Assembly: GCF_020520425.1 (NCBI RefSeq)
Contig: NC_079487.1
Span: forward strand, 112,936,141 to 113,000,140
Length of the DNA stretch: 64,000 bases
DNA from: Spinacia oleracea
Taxonomy: Eukaryota > Streptophyta > Magnoliopsida > Caryophyllales > Amaranthaceae
Direction of reading: 5' to 3'
Shown piece by piece: positions 61,116 through 64,000 of the stretch. The first letter of the stretch is position 1. Every line of letters starts with the position of its first letter. A model generated the notes under the pieces. That model did not search any database and was not told the origin of the DNA. It was given only the letters and a program-made list of their open reading frames with translations. Position numbers and translations under genes: made by a program.

Positions 61116-62849
61116 TTGTCCCAAAACATCAAGCATTGACGACCATTACTTACAACAGCACCACACACACAAAGCTTATAGCAACAACCAAACAGAGCAG
61201 AACCACTTCCCACCCTAGACTGACCTGCAACAACCCTCCCTGCAAAACAAATAGCCTACACCAGCAACTATGCAACAACTTAAGACCAACACCAATCTTT
61301 GAAACAAATATACTAGCCCATAATGTCGCACATGAAAACACAACATAGCTAACCTGGCCAAAATTGTCATAAAAATAGGCATAAAATCAGACCCAAAGCA
61401 ACTTCATGAACATATTAGATACAAGAAAATAATATTGGAACATATCCTTCTAGTTTCAGAACATCTTGTTATGAAATTTAGAACAGAAATATTCTTAAAA
61501 AATGCATATAATGTTCTAACAATTAAATTTATATGTTCTAACAAGTTGATCAATATGTTCTACTAGTTAAGGAACATGTTCTGCATTAACAAAGTATATA
61601 TGTTCTAAGTTACTTATCTTTTGTTCTGCAGTAATTAAAATTATGTTCTGAACTCATTTAATATAAGTACCAAGGACCAATACCATGTGTTCTATGCATT
61701 TCATCTAATTGTTCTAATAATTAAACCTACATGTTTTAACAACTAAAGTATATGTTCTAACAATTAAACTTATATGTTCTAACAAGTTGAGAAATATGTT
61801 CTAACTAGTTAAGGGACATGTTCTGCATTAACAAAGTACATGTTCTGTTACGTTGTTGAACATCCATTACACTCATCTGGGAACTAGCCCATTAGAATAC
61901 AGAAAAACAGACCACTGCACTTGTCCTGCAAGATTTTTGTACCTTTATCTACACTGATACACTTATTTTTCTTCCCAAATTGGTTACTAACATGAGCAAT
62001 AAATGGATAATGGTCTTATGAACCTGGTTTTGTTATCCAAATGGGAATGTTCAGGTGGTTCTTTTTGTCATCATGCAACAAACTCACTCACTCAAACTCA
62101 TATTTAAATGAAAGATTGTAATTTGTATTGATAAATGCTTAAAGCTTATAAACATGTATTGCTTGAGAACGTTCAAGAGGTTCTCTACTCTCCCACTTTC
62201 ACCTAATACAATCAACATGCCTGCATACTCACTCCCCCCCCCCCCCCTCCCCCTTAATTACAAATCCCTTAAAAAAGACACACAACATAAAGGAAAACTG
62301 GAAAAAATACAATAGGCTTAATGTTCCTTAATGGCTTCTCTCGCCTTTCTTTGGATTGTTACCATTGTACATTATTCCTATATGTTCTAATCATTTAAGC
62401 TACATTTTCTAAGCAGTTAAGCTATATGTTCTAACACAGTGAGAGATGATGTTTCATTGTTATTTAGTTTACTTTTAGAGAGATTTTGTTTACTATTTGA
62501 GAGATTTAATTTACTTTCGGACTAACTGCTAGCCAAACCTAAAGCTCAATTGCACAGATCACAGCAGCTAACAACCATAACCAAATATCAACATAGAAGG
62601 TAATTCCTTTAAACCAAACGCAACCAAAAATTAGTTATGTTTATAATATGGATATTATATCAAAAACAACATATGTTACATGTTCTAACCAACGAAACTA
62701 TATGTTCTAACTAGTGAACCAACATGTTCTAACAAGATAAGTTATATGTTCTAACAATTGAATTTATATGTTCCAACCTATGAAGCTATATGTTCTAATT
62801 GGTTAAGGTACATGTTCTTACCAGTTCAACTCTATGTTCTAACAAAAAA

Positions 62850-64000
62850 TATAACCACTGATAATAACAAATGCATTAGAAGCATCAAACATGAGCTTAC
62901 ATCTTTGCAAACAAAACAAGTTGCATAAGATGACCATTTCAATTGTTGTAGGCAATTCCTTCGGAAAACCAAATAAATAAGTTTAGACTTGAGAACTTTA
63001 ATGACGGTAATAACTAATTGCATAATCACTTCAAAAAAGAACCACAAAGTTTGTACATCAGAAGGCTTGAGCAATGAACAATTGTCCTTTCCAGTGAACT
63101 ATGAGTATTATCTTCTGTTAATCTCACCTTTCATAAATTGGTAAAAGATAAAATTGAAGCAGATAAAGGAATTAATTGTTTCCTAAGAACAAAGAACATG
63201 AAAGTATGACCTAATTTTCTTTGTGGCAGTTCTTTACTTTCTAATTCTCAAATAGTTGATATACGTACAACAATCAGTTAACCCACGTAACCTCAATTGT
63301 TATTGTCATGAAAAGTAAGAGATTGTACATGAAAGAAACACCTTAACTTCTAAGAAAGCATGTGACTAACATATGTTGAGAATCTACACAAAATTCTCTA
63401 CTTTCTATGACTAATAGTTTCAATGCAGATCATGCAGAAATTTCACAAGAAAGTGCATCTAGAATTCTTAACATCCAAAGAAAAGTCAGAAAAAATGCAT
63501 AAGAATGGGATCAAGGATTTGATGCCTGGCAATGCGGGGTACTATTCATCAATAACCTAACAATCCTAAGCAAACACAAACAAATTTAAAGTATTTAGCC
63601 TAATTCGAGAAAAAAATCACCATTTGTCAACAACTTCTCCCAGTAATCAACAAACTATAAACCTATCCAAAGCATACCTCATCAACTAAACATTTACTTT
63701 TTGAATTCAAGGCATACCTCATCAACAGCTTCTCACTCACATACTTTTTTAATTCAGAATTTTGTCTTTTTGAATTCTTACAACTACATGCTTTGGGTTC
63801 ATGGTCCTAATAGAGAGAGTAGAATGAAGAAATGTAATCCTAAATACATGATAGATTTGAACAATTATAAGTAGTAATCCTCCATGCTAGGAGTGTTAGA
63901 CTACTAGTCCTAGGGAATGCAGTAGCTACTCAAGAACGAAACTCAAGTTTGACATAAAGGCAAGAAGAATATATGAAAATCCTTTGATCAAAAGTTAATA
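62850..64000. other. No gene identified
   Basis: AT-rich sequence after the end of the ATGTTCTAA clusters. Apart from the weak frame at 62832-63074, nothing is recognisable. A phrase containing GCATACCTCATCAAC occurs twice at 63673-63726. Confidence 0.4.

Larger units (their letters stand above)
59390..62850 (+). repeat. Interspersed ATGTTCTAA/TGTTCTG motif array, one orientation
   Basis: Words of the form TATGTTCTAACAA, ATGTTCTGAA and TTGTTCTGGA recur dozens of times with irregular 15-60-bp spacing, almost always on the plus strand. Dense clusters lie at 59390-59900, 60735-60860, 61480-61850 and 62660-62840. Between clusters lie ordinary AT-rich sequence and a C13-type run at 62235-62252. 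The repeats make many spurious short frames. Confidence 0.75.
58634..64000. mobile_element. Possible large transposon-derived region, right side beyond window
   Basis: The sequence beginning AGTAAGGCTCATGTGAGAAC, with AATGTGAGAAC-like words repeated three times in 50 bp, follows a short (TA)n at 58616-58632 and looks like an element terminus that interrupted the LINE. It is followed by oriented ATGTTCTAA motifs, a possible protease-like exon and a tRNA-like sequence. No right end is visible. Treat the extent as a hypothesis. Confidence 0.35.

Overview
This is plant nuclear DNA: AT-rich, with spliced genes carrying canonical GT-AG introns, and dense in transposable elements. Several features fit Caryophyllales/Amaranthaceae, and the long LTR near 48 kb resembles a repeat I associate with spinach (Spinacia). 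That taxonomic call rests on memory and is tentative.

Four host genes are well supported. (1) A 76-codon intronless gene at 11469-11699 encodes a small conserved plant protein (MPLHYPRY family, probably DUF7722). (2) A four-exon minus-strand gene at 13302-19024 encodes a 419-residue MATH-BTB protein of the BPM family, a CUL3 ubiquitin-ligase adaptor. (3) A nine-exon plus-strand gene at 27050-35111 encodes a 673-residue Golgi-type putative methyltransferase closest to PMT11. (4) An eight-exon minus-strand gene at 35965-43138 encodes a 475-residue terminal uridylyltransferase closest to HESO1. Genes 3 and 4 lie tail to tail about 0.85 kb apart. From memory, their Arabidopsis counterparts are also neighbours (At2g39750 and At2g39740), so the pair looks like conserved microsynteny. 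All exon joins keep reading frame.

Most of the remainder is mobile DNA. From left to right it holds: the 3' end of a CACTA element (to 1610); a candidate Helitron (1960-4244); a decayed FAR1/MULE transposase gene (about 4390-8094) split by a 1.8-kb long-TIR MULE-like element; a gypsy-type LTR remnant (about 8.6-9.6 kb); an L1-type RNase H relic (11.9-12.6 kb); a 5-kb foldback-like element packed with TTAGTTAAG motifs (19.9-24.9 kb); a sibling of the 1.8-kb element (25.6-26.7 kb); an RTE-like LINE in a HESO1 intron; an LTR retrotransposon inserted in another MULE-like remnant (47-52 kb); a three-level nest of two MULE-like elements and a Stowaway MITE (53.5-55.6 kb); a second LINE copy (57.1-58.6 kb); and a large region rich in ATGTTCTAA motifs (59.4-62.9 kb) with a tRNA-like sequence and a possible protease-like exon. 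Nine Stowaway-type MITEs with TA duplications and one Tourist-type MITE are delimited to the base.

A fragment of plastid ycf2 lies in the first PMT intron. I found no bacterial-type system, CRISPR array or rRNA. The most unusual material is a set of non-autonomous long-inverted-repeat elements with exact 9-bp target duplications, and two regions of short oriented motifs.
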